Translations under genes and position numbers: made by a program | Notes under the pieces: generated by a model | Database searches by the model: none | The model's input: only the letters and a program-made list of their open reading frames with translations | Told to the model about the DNA's origin: nothing | Part shown: one piece after another, positions 54,580 through 62,980 of the stretch | Position numbering within the stretch: position 1 is the first letter of the stretch | How the letters are laid out: every line of letters begins with the position of its first letter | From: Chitinophaga filiformis | GTDB lineage: Bacteria > Bacteroidota > Bacteroidia > Chitinophagales > Chitinophagaceae | DNA length: 64,000 nt | Direction of reading: 5' to 3' | NCBI RefSeq assembly: GCF_021646545.1 | Contig: NZ_JAKIRP010000021.1 | Coordinates: forward strand, 1 to 64,000

Positions 54580-54695
54580 TGCCCGTAAGAAAGAAATATA
54601 CACCCGGCATCAGCAAGAAATTCCATCAGGCGATGTTGCTGCTCTTTGTGGCACTGACGATGATAATGCTATTTATGAAGATCATGTTTTTTTAA
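54579..54695 (+). CDS. 38-residue single-pass membrane peptide
   Basis: A short frame begins MPVRKKYTPGISKKFHQ and continues with a hydrophobic helix (AMLLLFVALTMIMLFMKIMF). The ATG overlaps the acyltransferase stop by one base (TAATG), and the TAA at 54693-54695 lies 15 bp before the next gene. The basic N-terminus and single TM fit a type II (Nin) micropeptide. It fills the 131-bp gap with translational coupling, which argues that it is real. Its function is unknown; it may assist the polymerase or acyltransferase. Confidence 0.55.
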   Translation: MPVRKKYTPGISKKFHQAMLLLFVALTMIMLFMKIMFF

Positions 54696-54710
54696 AGTAT
54701 TCAGAATATT

Positions 54711-56153
54711 ATGCTCAGTCAACAGGCTAAGAAAAACACCGTATTATACCTGTTCATCCTGCTTTGGGTGATGGCAGTACCTGCCATCGCCTATGTATCG
54801 TCCATGGATGCCAAATTCAGCATTGTGGTGTTTGGCGGTATCATCGGGCTGGCACTGGCAGTGATCAGCGCCCTGAACTTCCGCCTCGGCTATTACATAT
54901 ACATCACGGTTTCGATGATCGTACATGTACCGGAGAGAATGGCCAAAGCTACGATGCCTGTGGGCGTTGCTATGGACCTCTTCCTGATGCTCATGCTTGC
55001 AGGCGCCATCTTCGACAAAAAAAGCAAGGAGAAGTCCAATGTACCTTACTTCAAAGACCCGCTCCTGCTGATATTGTACCTGTATACCGCATACCTGCTC
55101 ATACAGTTCTTCAATCCCAATATGTTGTCCATACAAGGCTGGTTCATTTTTATCAGGGTATACATCCGCAACTTCATCTTCCTGTTCCTCACCATCAAAG
55201 TACTGAGCGACTGGTCGCAGATATATAAGTTCTTCAAATTCTGGCTGGTCCTGTCCACGGCTGCAGCACTCTATGGTTGTCTGCAACAGGCTGTAGGACT
55301 ACTGCCCTTTGAAAGGGCCTACATTGCCATGAACCCTGACAAGTTCAAGACGGTAATGATACAGGGCCGTGCAAGGATCTTCTCTTTTATGGCAGACCCT
55401 GCGGCGTTTGGCGTACTGATGGCCTGCGGCGCTATCATCGGTACTGTATTGCTCACTGCCAGTCAGAAGATAGTGAGCTACCCCCGGAAGTTATTGTTGC
55501 TTTTTATCATAACAGTCCATTTGCTGGCGCTCGGATTTTCCGGTACCCGTACCGCATATGTGATGTTGCCCGTTGGACTGTTATTGTTTTTCCTGGTGAA
55601 CCTGCATAACAGGAATACCCTGATCGCCGCCGCCTTTTTCACCTTCGGGATGCTGGCCATCCTGTTCGGACCTTTTTACAGCAGTCCGACCATTATCCGT
55701 ATCCGTACTGCCTTTATGGGCAGCCAGGACGAATCGCTCAGTCTGCGTGATGTGAACCGCCACAGTATACAGCCCTATATGTATTCTCATCCGATCGGCG
55801 GGGGCGTGATGACGGTGGGCAATGATGGCGTGACCTACAATCCCGGTCACCGGCTGGCAGGCTTTCAGCCCGACAGCGGCTACCTGCGGGCAGTACTGGA
55901 ACTGGGATGGATAGGATTGATCATCACCTGTATCTATACCTATATGGGTATTCATTATGCTATCAAAAATTATTTCAGCGAGAACAATGAACTGAATAAG
56001 CTATTGCTGATAAGCATCGCTGCCGTGATGTATGCCATTCTTGTGGCCCAGTATGCCCAGGAAGCGGCAGGACTCGTGGAGTCATCTATTTTCCTTAACG
56101 CCATTCTGGGTATCACTATCAGAGTAAGGTATAATCTTTCAACATCTAAATAA
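54711..56153 (+). CDS. O-antigen ligase/polymerase-like membrane protein (Wzy/WaaL family)
   Basis: A 480-residue inner-membrane protein with about 12 TM segments. The Wzy_C-like large periplasmic loop is near residues 330-400 and contains SLRDVNRHSIQPYMYSHPIG and GHRLAGFQPDSGYLRAVLEL, with the conserved Pro-His and Asp-Ser-Gly-Tyr features of ligases and polymerases. An Arg-rich TM region (LGFSGTRTAYVMLPVGLLLF) precedes it. Next to the copolymerase and with a flippase in the locus, polymerase (Wzy) is the likelier role. The next gene follows by 6 bp. Confidence 0.85.
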   Translation: MLSQQAKKNTVLYLFILLWVMAVPAIAYVSSMDAKFSIVVFGGIIGLALAVISALNFRLGYYIYITVSMIVHVPERMAKATMPVGVAMDLFLMLMLAGAIFDKKSKEKSNVPYFKDPLLLILYLYTAYLLIQFFNPNMLSIQGWFIFIRVYIRNFIFLFLTIKVLSDWSQIYKFFKFWLVLSTAAALYGCLQQAVGLLPFERAYIAMNPDKFKTVMIQGRARIFSFMADPAAFGVLMACGAIIGTVLLTASQKIVSYPRKLLLLFIITVHLLALGFSGTRTAYVMLPVGLLLFFLVNLHNRNTLIAAAFFTFGMLAILFGPFYSSPTIIRIRTAFMGSQDESLSLRDVNRHSIQPYMYSHPIGGGVMTVGNDGVTYNPGHRLAGFQPDSGYLRAVLELGWIGLIITCIYTYMGIHYAIKNYFSENNELNKLLLISIAAVMYAILVAQYAQEAAGLVESSIFLNAILGITIRVRYNLSTSK

Positions 56154-56159
56154 TACAGT

Positions 56160-56888
56160 ATGAAAAAGGGACTTCTATTTATTATCGGCTTGGCGTTCTG
56201 TATATCTGTGCAGGCACAGAAAAGGGAAACCAACCTTTATATCCCTCTCACCGATTCACCTGAAGTAGCACAATTGAAAGCCGTATTGGTAGAACTTGCC
56301 ATGCAAAATCCCGCATTAAAGATCTATGACAACAAGGCGAAAATTGCCAAATATCAGCAAAACAAAGCCACCGCCGGCTGGCTGAATATGTTCCAGGCAT
56401 CAGGCAACCTGAACGAATACACACTGAAAAACAACAGTAACAATGCTACCTTCTTCCCCAGGTACAACTTCTCACTGACCATACCACTTGGTAGTTTCCT
56501 GTCAGTTCCTAACGACGTGAAGATTGCCAAAACGGAGCGAAAAGTGGTCATGAACATGAAAGAGGAAGAACAGCTGAAAATAAAGGCAGATGTACTGAAC
56601 GCCTACGAGTTGTATGCTGCCAACAAAAAGATGATGGAACTGTCAGTGCCATTGCTGGAAGACGTATACAATCATTACAAACAGACCGAAGAGAAATTCT
56701 CCAGTGGTGACAAGGATGTGTCTGTAGAGACCCTGAACATCGCCTACAGAAGCTACAATGAAGAGATGGTGAGAAAGGTGATGCTGGAAAGGGATATCAG
56801 GCAGGCCAAGATAGAACTGGAAAGGATCATTGGTGTCAGCTTTGAAGAAGCGGTACTGCAATCGCAGGCACGTACGTTTAACAAATAG
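56160..56888 (+). CDS. Half-length TolC-like outer-membrane protein
   Basis: A 242-residue protein with a signal peptide (MKKGLLFIIGLAFCISVQAQ). It has one outer-membrane-efflux repeat: AMQNPALKIYDNKAKIAKY, a beta-strand pair (FQASGNLNEYTL; FFPRYNFSLTIPLGSF), and long coiled helices (~115-235). Canonical TolC proteins are 420-490 residues with two such repeats; this has only one. It would need to form a hexamer instead of a trimer, or act as a partner. Its place directly after the polymerase suggests an export role, but no Wza homologue is present to compare. There is no sign of truncation: start, stop and the operon spacing are intact. Confidence 0.72.
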   Translation: MKKGLLFIIGLAFCISVQAQKRETNLYIPLTDSPEVAQLKAVLVELAMQNPALKIYDNKAKIAKYQQNKATAGWLNMFQASGNLNEYTLKNNSNNATFFPRYNFSLTIPLGSFLSVPNDVKIAKTERKVVMNMKEEEQLKIKADVLNAYELYAANKKMMELSVPLLEDVYNHYKQTEEKFSSGDKDVSVETLNIAYRSYNEEMVRKVMLERDIRQAKIELERIIGVSFEEAVLQSQARTFNK

Positions 56889-56903
56889 TGTAATCAGCGG
56901 ATA

Positions 56904-58583
56904 ATGAGATATTACCTTCAAAGAAACTACCCCGTTATAGCTACATTACTGCTGCTGGCGGTATTGCTGGTCATAGCCTGCCGGCAGGTGCTGGTGCAGA
57001 CGGGTGGCCATTTCTGTTACCCCCTGGACGACACCTTCATTCACATGTCCATTGCGAAGAACTTTGCATTGCATGGCGTGTGGGGTATCAATGCGCAGGA
57101 ATTCAGCGCAGCCAGCTCCTCCCCTTTGTATACCCTGATACTGGCTACATTTTTTAAAGCAGGCGTCAACAGCATCTGGATGCCGTTTTATATCAATGTG
57201 TGTTTTGCCTTCCTGCTGGTAGTGATGACAGACAAACTCTTACAGCGTTTCAGTCTTCCTGCCCCTGTCAGATGCATTACCTTGCTTTCGCTTGTCATAC
57301 TGGTACCGGTACCGGTGATGGTAGCAAGTGGCATGGAACATATGCTGCATGCCTTCCTGACCATGTGGATGTTGTATCTGTCTGTCGCCTTTCTGACGCC
57401 GGACAATACCACCCGCAACCAGGTCTTGTTACTGTCGCTGGTGGCCGGACTGGCCATTCTGGCCCGCTTCGAATCCTTATTCCTGCTGGCCGGCGTTATA
57501 CTGGCCGGTATCTATAACAAGCGCTGGCAACAGACCAGCGTAGTGCTGGTACTATCCCTGTTACCACTGATCGTGTTTGGATATATTTCTGTACGTCATG
57601 GAGGATATTTCCTGCCCAACTCCGTATTACTAAAGGCCAGCAAGCTGGCAGGCGGACCTTCGCAACTGATGAGCAGCCTGCAGGAAATTGTAGTCTACAA
57701 ACTGTTGTACGGCAACAATACGATGGTAAACATCTTCACGAACAAATACTACCCGGAAGGCTCTTCATCGCTTTCAGGTACTACGGTGGTAAGAATGCTG
57801 CTGATCATCCCTGCGCTGATCATACTATTGCGGCCGGATAATGATAATGTCAATACCATTGGTAAAGTAAAACAGCTGGCCTGCATTCCGCTGATCAACA
57901 CCTTCCTGCATATGGCCCTGGCCGCAGTGGGATGGCTGTTCCGGTATGAGGCATACCTGCTGGCGCTGGATATCACGGTAGTGGCTATACTGTTGTATTA
58001 CTACTATCGCCAGCTGGTCCGCAGTCAACGGCGTTATTCTCCACTGGAAAAAGCTGCAGGCGCCTTCCTGTTGCTCTTTGCATTTGCACCGCTGCCCTTA
58101 AGAGCTGCCGGTGCATTCCACAACCTGCCTGCCGCGGCCCGTAATATCTATGAGCAGCAGTACCAGATGGGACGCTTCCTGCAAACCAGCTATCAGCATA
58201 CCGCAGTAGCTGCGAATGATGTGGGGGCAGTAAGTTATCTGTCCAACAACAGGATACTGGACCTCTGGGGACTGGGTAACAACGCAGTGGCAGCAGGAAA
58301 ACTACATGGACAATATTCTCCGCAATTCCTGCAGCGGTTCACCGGCCAGGAGAACGTGAAGATCGCAGTAGTGTATGATACCTGGTTTGACAGCTCATTG
58401 CTGCAGCAATGGAAGAAAGTAGCTTCCTGGAAGATCTCCAACAACGTGATCTGCGGAGGCGACGAGGTATTCTTTTATGCGGTAGACCCTGCTGAGGCAA
58501 GGCCTCTTTATAATAAACTGGCAGCATACAAGCCATTGTTGCCACCAGGTGTAACGGTCACCTATTATCCTATTCATCTGTAA
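56904..58583 (+). CDS. Polytopic GT-C-like membrane glycosyltransferase
   Basis: A 559-residue protein with about 10-12 TM segments. After TM1 it has YPLDDTFIHMSIAKNFALHG, an Asp-Asp motif in the first external loop, the hallmark position of GT-C (ArnT/PMT-like) catalytic acids. SSSPLYTLILATFFKAG follows. The C-terminal ~150 residues form a soluble domain (TAVAANDVGAVSYLSNNRIL; NVKIAVVYDTWFDS). Such proteins use polyprenyl-phosphate sugars as donors, so a side-chain sugar added on the periplasmic face is plausible. Its stop overlaps the next start by one base (TAATG). Confidence 0.72.
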   Translation: MRYYLQRNYPVIATLLLLAVLLVIACRQVLVQTGGHFCYPLDDTFIHMSIAKNFALHGVWGINAQEFSAASSSPLYTLILATFFKAGVNSIWMPFYINVCFAFLLVVMTDKLLQRFSLPAPVRCITLLSLVILVPVPVMVASGMEHMLHAFLTMWMLYLSVAFLTPDNTTRNQVLLLSLVAGLAILARFESLFLLAGVILAGIYNKRWQQTSVVLVLSLLPLIVFGYISVRHGGYFLPNSVLLKASKLAGGPSQLMSSLQEIVVYKLLYGNNTMVNIFTNKYYPEGSSSLSGTTVVRMLLIIPALIILLRPDNDNVNTIGKVKQLACIPLINTFLHMALAAVGWLFRYEAYLLALDITVVAILLYYYYRQLVRSQRRYSPLEKAAGAFLLLFAFAPLPLRAAGAFHNLPAAARNIYEQQYQMGRFLQTSYQHTAVAANDVGAVSYLSNNRILDLWGLGNNAVAAGKLHGQYSPQFLQRFTGQENVKIAVVYDTWFDSSLLQQWKKVASWKISNNVICGGDEVFFYAVDPAEARPLYNKLAAYKPLLPPGVTVTYYPIHL

Positions 58584-59743
58584 TGCAAACACAGACTAAC
58601 TATATTAAAAGCCTGGATGGCGTCCGCGCCATTGCGATATTGCTGGTAATGGCATTCCATTTCGGCATTATCCGCTTTGGCTGGATGGGGGTACAGCTTT
58701 TCTTTGTACTCTCCGGCTTTCTCATCAGCAGTATATTGCTGAAGGAAAAAGACAGGCCATCCCCGCTAACCCAACGCCTTAAAAAGTTCTGGATCAGGAG
58801 AAGTCTGCGCATATTCCCCCTGTACTACATCTACCTCACAGTATTTGTGGTCATCTGCCTCTTTACAGCTTTTCCTCCGGGCTATTTCAGGGACCTGCCC
58901 TATCTATATTCTTATACCTTCAATCTGACCAGGATTGCCAACAGCTGGCATGAAAGTCCGGTGTACACGCATTTCTGGTCGCTCTGTGTTGAAGAGCAGT
59001 TTTACCTGTTCTTCCCTTTTATTGTTTTCCTGCTTTCGAGGCGCAATCTGCGTGGCCTGCTGGTAATAGTACTGATAGCCGGTCCGCTGTTCCGCTGGGC
59101 CTTTGGCAACTATCTGGTACACATAGGTAAAGCACCATTCGAAGTATTCGATGTGATTTACTGGTTTCCGCTCAGTCATCTGGATGCATTCTTCACAGGA
59201 ACCGCTATTCCGCTGCTGGGACTGAAAGACCGGATCAAAAAGCCCCAATGGCTGTTCGTGCTGGGCTGCCTGCTCGCAGTGGGTGCAGGTATTATCAATT
59301 ACCTGTACGAAAGTCACGGACATTCACTGCCTACTTCAATGGGGTACAACTTTGGGGATGTGAATAGTTATCAGCATATCTGGTACTACACGGTGCTCAA
59401 CCTGTTTACCGCATCCCTGCTGTTGTTGCTGGTATCCTCCTACAACAGCGTGCCGGGCAATTTTGTAAAGGGAATTCTGGAGAACAATGTCCTGGTAGCA
59501 ATAGGCAAGGTCTCCTACGGTATGTACATTTTGCATTGGGTCATACAAACGCAGCTGGTAGAACGATGGATCCCCGTCAGCGAAAGCAACAAGTACTGGT
59601 TATTCCTGGTGGATGTACCGGTGGTGTATGTTTTCGCACTACTCAGCTTTCATTTCATTGAACAACGATTTACTCAACTTAAAGATAAATTCACTACCGG
59701 CAACACACCGGTAAAAGCCACAACACTCAGCACAAAAAACTAG
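58583..59743 (+). CDS. Second acyltransferase-3 family membrane protein
   Basis: A 386-residue protein with ten TM helices of the Acyl_transf_3 (OafA/NodX-like) type. It opens YIKSLDGVRAIAILLVMAFH with the conserved Arg and His, followed by GVQLFFVLSGFLISSILL and the FWIRRSLRIFPLYY motif. THFWSLCVEEQFYLFFPF matches the conserved SLxxEEQFY. It is more canonical than the protein at 53488, which belongs to a different branch. It probably O-acetylates or succinylates a sugar in the growing polymer. Confidence 0.92.
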   Translation: MQTQTNYIKSLDGVRAIAILLVMAFHFGIIRFGWMGVQLFFVLSGFLISSILLKEKDRPSPLTQRLKKFWIRRSLRIFPLYYIYLTVFVVICLFTAFPPGYFRDLPYLYSYTFNLTRIANSWHESPVYTHFWSLCVEEQFYLFFPFIVFLLSRRNLRGLLVIVLIAGPLFRWAFGNYLVHIGKAPFEVFDVIYWFPLSHLDAFFTGTAIPLLGLKDRIKKPQWLFVLGCLLAVGAGIINYLYESHGHSLPTSMGYNFGDVNSYQHIWYYTVLNLFTASLLLLLVSSYNSVPGNFVKGILENNVLVAIGKVSYGMYILHWVIQTQLVERWIPVSESNKYWLFLVDVPVVYVFALLSFHFIEQRFTQLKDKFTTGNTPVKATTLSTKN

Positions 59744-59746
59744 ATA

Positions 59747-60529
59747 ATGAAAAAAGTATTATTTCTTGCCGGGCTGACTATCCCCAGCCTGGCAGGTGCT
59801 CCTGGCAAACCGGGAGCGTTCAGGCAAATAATTGTCCCGACCGATGAATGGCATAAAGTGCCGGCTTTACTACACGTTCCGCAGGGAAGCCCTAAAGAGA
59901 AATTTCCGCTGATCGTTTGTTTCCATGGAAGAAGCATCGCAGGTCACGACGTTTCCAAATTGTACCGGGAAGGTATTCCCCGTCAGATCAAAGAAGGCCG
60001 CAAAATAGAGGCGGTTAACAAAGCAGACGGTAAGCTGTACAAATTCATGGTACTGGCCCCGCTGGCAGAGAGCTGGGGTATCAATCCACCACAACTGGAA
60101 TTTATCCTGAATGATGTACTGAAAAAGTACCCTGTTGACTCCTCCCGCATCTATCTGACAGGATACAGTGCAGGCGGATGGTGTACGCTGATGTCGATGA
60201 CAGAAAGCAGGCGCCTTACCTCCCGTATCGCAGCCACTGTGCCTATGTCGCCCGCGCCTATGTACCCTGAGAACTATGGCAGGTTCAAACTGGTGTCAGA
60301 TGCAGGGCTGCATGCATGGTACTTTGCCGGCACTGCGGAGCCCCAATTCCTGGAGAACAGCCTGCGTTGCATAGATAGTACCAACCACTATCAGAAAGGC
60401 CTCGTAAAGCTCACAAAACACGGAAAAGCGCATACCGGCTGGCATGAGTTCTACGATCCTGCTTACAGGGACAGTACGGACAATATGAGCATTTATGAAT
60501 GGATGCTTCAATACAAGAGAAAAAGATGA
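59747..60529 (+). CDS. PHB-depolymerase-like secreted esterase
   Basis: A 260-residue alpha/beta-hydrolase with a short N-terminal signal-like segment (MKKVLFLAGLTIPSLAGAPG). The oxyanion-side motif is VCFHGRS (57-63). The nucleophile is Ser141 in TGYSAGGW. The likely catalytic His is His229 (GKAHTGWHEFYDPAY), which aligns with KGHDAWSKAYDPSY of the T9SS protein at 27251. Both end in the same (I/V)YEWMLQY. A third relative forms the N-terminus of the giant protein at 44205. Adjacent O-acyltransferases suggest a deacylase acting on the polymer. It overlaps the next gene by 4 bp (ATGA). Confidence 0.85.
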   Translation: MKKVLFLAGLTIPSLAGAPGKPGAFRQIIVPTDEWHKVPALLHVPQGSPKEKFPLIVCFHGRSIAGHDVSKLYREGIPRQIKEGRKIEAVNKADGKLYKFMVLAPLAESWGINPPQLEFILNDVLKKYPVDSSRIYLTGYSAGGWCTLMSMTESRRLTSRIAATVPMSPAPMYPENYGRFKLVSDAGLHAWYFAGTAEPQFLENSLRCIDSTNHYQKGLVKLTKHGKAHTGWHEFYDPAYRDSTDNMSIYEWMLQYKRKR

Positions 60530-61101
60530 ACCGGAGGAAAGCCCTGGGCAGTTTACTGCTCTTAGCCGGCGCCGGAGCGGCCGCGTGGTCGGGCATCAGG
60601 CTGCGCAAGCTGTACAGCACTCCCGATCTGGGAAAGCTGAAAGAACATGCGGAGCTGATCACCGAACTGGCGGAGACCATTATACCCGCCACAGACACGC
60701 CGGGCGCAAAAGCGGCAGGTGTTACCCCCTTCATCATCAGGATGATCAGGGATTGCACGCCTAAGAAAGAACAGAATCGCTTTCTCATGGGACTGGACGA
60801 AGTAGAAGCCTATGCCAGGCACCACTACAACCGCTCATTTGCCCGCTGTAACATTGAACAGCGTGCGGCTATTGCTGATCATTTCGAAAAGCGTGACCGC
60901 CCTTATAAAGGGCTCGCCGGAAAGATCAGCCACAAGGTCATGGGAGATGCCTTCTTTGTTATCATGAAGAAGTATACCGTAATAGGGTACTGCACCTCCA
61001 TGGAAGGAGCAACACGTGGCCTTGCCTACGATTATGTACCCGGACATTACGCGGGCGCTGTAAGATTGAAGCCCGGCCAGAAGGCCTGGGCTACCGAATA
61101 G
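60526..61101 (+). CDS. Gluconate 2-dehydrogenase subunit 3-like (gamma) protein with Tat-like signal
   Basis: The product is 191 residues from the ATG at 60526, overlapping the esterase stop by 4 bp; the ATG at 60499 would overlap further. The N-terminus NRRKALGSLLLLAGAGAAAW is a twin-arginine-type signal. The rest matches the small subunit of FAD-dependent sugar dehydrogenases (LAETIIPATDTPGAKAAGV is the signature). These gamma subunits carry the flavoprotein to the periplasm. The partner GMC gene follows after 115 bp. No cytochrome c subunit gene is adjacent. Confidence 0.82.
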   Translation: MNRRKALGSLLLLAGAGAAAWSGIRLRKLYSTPDLGKLKEHAELITELAETIIPATDTPGAKAAGVTPFIIRMIRDCTPKKEQNRFLMGLDEVEAYARHHYNRSFARCNIEQRAAIADHFEKRDRPYKGLAGKISHKVMGDAFFVIMKKYTVIGYCTSMEGATRGLAYDYVPGHYAGAVRLKPGQKAWATE

Positions 61102-61216
61102 CAGCAGGTTGTCATGAATGTTTAACGAGAATCACGAGGACAAAGAAACGTAAGACGGGAATACAGCGCTGCCATGGGACATTGCAGGCAGCCTAACAGT
61201 TAATCCTTTTAGAATC

Positions 61217-62917
61217 ATGAATCTGAACATTAAGAGTGCTCAGCAGCGCACTTATGATGCTATTGTCATTGGCTCTGGCATCAGCGGAGGCTGGGCCGCC
61301 AAAGAGTTGTGTGAGAAAGGACTGAAGACATTGGTTTTGGAAAGAGGACGTAATGTGGAGCATATCAAAGATTATGTGACCACTTTTAAAACACCCTGGG
61401 AGTTCCAGCATGGTGGATTAAATACGGAGAAGGACTTCGCGGAAGATCCTGTCCAGAGTGCGGAATACAACGAAGGCAACCGGCATTTTTTTGTGCGCGA
61501 TAAAGAGCACCCCTATATACAGGAAAAGCCTTTCCACTGGATCAGAGGATACCAGGTAGGCGGACGTTCCCTCACCTGGGGGCGGCAGAGCTACCGCTTG
61601 AGTGACCTCGATTTTGAAGCCAACGGGAAAGACGGTCATGGCGTGGACTGGCCAATCCGCTACAAGGACCTTGCGCCCTGGTATAGCTATGTGGAGCAGT
61701 TTGCAGGCATCAGCGGTCAGCCAGAAGGCCTGTCGCAATTGCCCGACGGCGAGTTTCTCCCGCCCATGGAAATGAACATACTCGAAAAACATTTCCGCGA
61801 GCAGGTAAAGCAGCGCTTCGAGGGACGCTGTGTTACCATTGGCAGGGTCGCAAACCTGACACGCGGCTGGCGTGGGCGCGCCCCCTGTCAGTATCGCAAC
61901 CTGTGCAGCCGTGGATGCCCCTATGGCGGTTACTTCAGCAGTAATGCTGCAACCCTGCCAGCAGCTGCGGCCACAGGCAATATGACACTGCGTCCCTTTT
62001 CCATCGTATCGGAGATCTTGTACGACAAAGAAAAAGGAAAGGCCAGTGGCGTACGCGTCATAGATGCGGAAACGAAAGAAGTGATCGACTTCTATGCGAC
62101 GATCATTTTCCTGAACGCCTCCACCATCGGTTCTGCCACCATATTGCTACAATCCACTTCAGCTGCATTCCCGCAGGGACTGGGCAACTCCAACGACCTG
62201 GTAGGACGGCACCTGATGGACCATCATTTCAAGGTGGGCGCCATGGGCGACTATCACGGCCTGGATGACTGGTATTATGAAGGCAGGCGGCCGACGGGTA
62301 TCTATATCCCCCGCTTCCGGAACCTGGGCGATGCGGCCTCAAAACGCGATTATATACGCGGTTTTGGTTACCAGGGCTATGGCGAACGGGAAGGCTGGAT
62401 GTACACCGGCCTCACAGAAGACGGCTTCGGCCAATCATTCAAAGAGAAACTGCTACGCCCCGGCAAATGGGCGTTCTGGTTAGGGGCCTGGGGCGAGACA
62501 CTGCCTTATGCCGATAACAGGGTAACACTGGATACCATACAACGCGATAAATGGGGCCTGCCATTGGCCAGGGTGGCATTTTCCATCCGCGACAATGAAA
62601 GGGCTATGCGTAAGGACATGCAGCACAGCGCAGCAGAAATGCTGGAAGAAAGCGGCTTTTCAAATGTAACGGGCTTCGATTACCACTACGTCGGCGGAGA
62701 GTGTGTACATGAAATGGGTACCGCCCGTATGGGAAGAGATCCTAAGACATCCGTACTGAATGGCACTAACCAGCTGCATGAAGTAAAGAATGTGTTTATT
62801 ACTGACGGTAGTTGTATGACTTCGTCCGCCTGTCAGAACCCATCACTGACATATATGGCATTGACAGCAAGAGCCTGTGATTTTGCCGTCGGGGAACTAA
62901 AGAAAGGAAACCTTTGA
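61217..62917 (+). CDS. GMC-family FAD-dependent dehydrogenase (alpha subunit) with Fe-S motif
   Basis: A 566-residue flavoprotein with no signal peptide of its own. The FAD-binding Rossmann motif is VIGSGISGGWAAKELCEKG near the N-terminus. The active-site region has HEMGTARMG (His) and NPSLTYMAL (Asn) in the C-terminal GMC domain. Cys224, Cys230 and Cys234 form a CX5CX3C motif (CQYRNLCSRGC), the pattern that ligates the [3Fe-4S] cluster in the alpha subunit of Burkholderia-type FAD-glucose dehydrogenase. Together with the gamma subunit it should oxidise a sugar in the periplasm; the acceptor and substrate are unknown. Confidence 0.88.
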   Translation: MNLNIKSAQQRTYDAIVIGSGISGGWAAKELCEKGLKTLVLERGRNVEHIKDYVTTFKTPWEFQHGGLNTEKDFAEDPVQSAEYNEGNRHFFVRDKEHPYIQEKPFHWIRGYQVGGRSLTWGRQSYRLSDLDFEANGKDGHGVDWPIRYKDLAPWYSYVEQFAGISGQPEGLSQLPDGEFLPPMEMNILEKHFREQVKQRFEGRCVTIGRVANLTRGWRGRAPCQYRNLCSRGCPYGGYFSSNAATLPAAAATGNMTLRPFSIVSEILYDKEKGKASGVRVIDAETKEVIDFYATIIFLNASTIGSATILLQSTSAAFPQGLGNSNDLVGRHLMDHHFKVGAMGDYHGLDDWYYEGRRPTGIYIPRFRNLGDAASKRDYIRGFGYQGYGEREGWMYTGLTEDGFGQSFKEKLLRPGKWAFWLGAWGETLPYADNRVTLDTIQRDKWGLPLARVAFSIRDNERAMRKDMQHSAAEMLEESGFSNVTGFDYHYVGGECVHEMGTARMGRDPKTSVLNGTNQLHEVKNVFITDGSCMTSSACQNPSLTYMALTARACDFAVGELKKGNL

Positions 62918-62944
62918 TTTTTTATTGATAAACCGTCCACAAGC

Positions 62945-62980
62945 AGAAAGGGCTGTCTCATATGAGGCAGCTTCTTTTTT
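62945..62980. terminator. Terminator between convergent genes
   Basis: GCTGTCTCATATGAGGCAGC forms a near-perfect stem (one G-T pair) followed by TTCTTTTTT. It lies between the GMC stop (62917) and the deaminase stop (62979), and can act for the plus strand. Confidence 0.75.
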
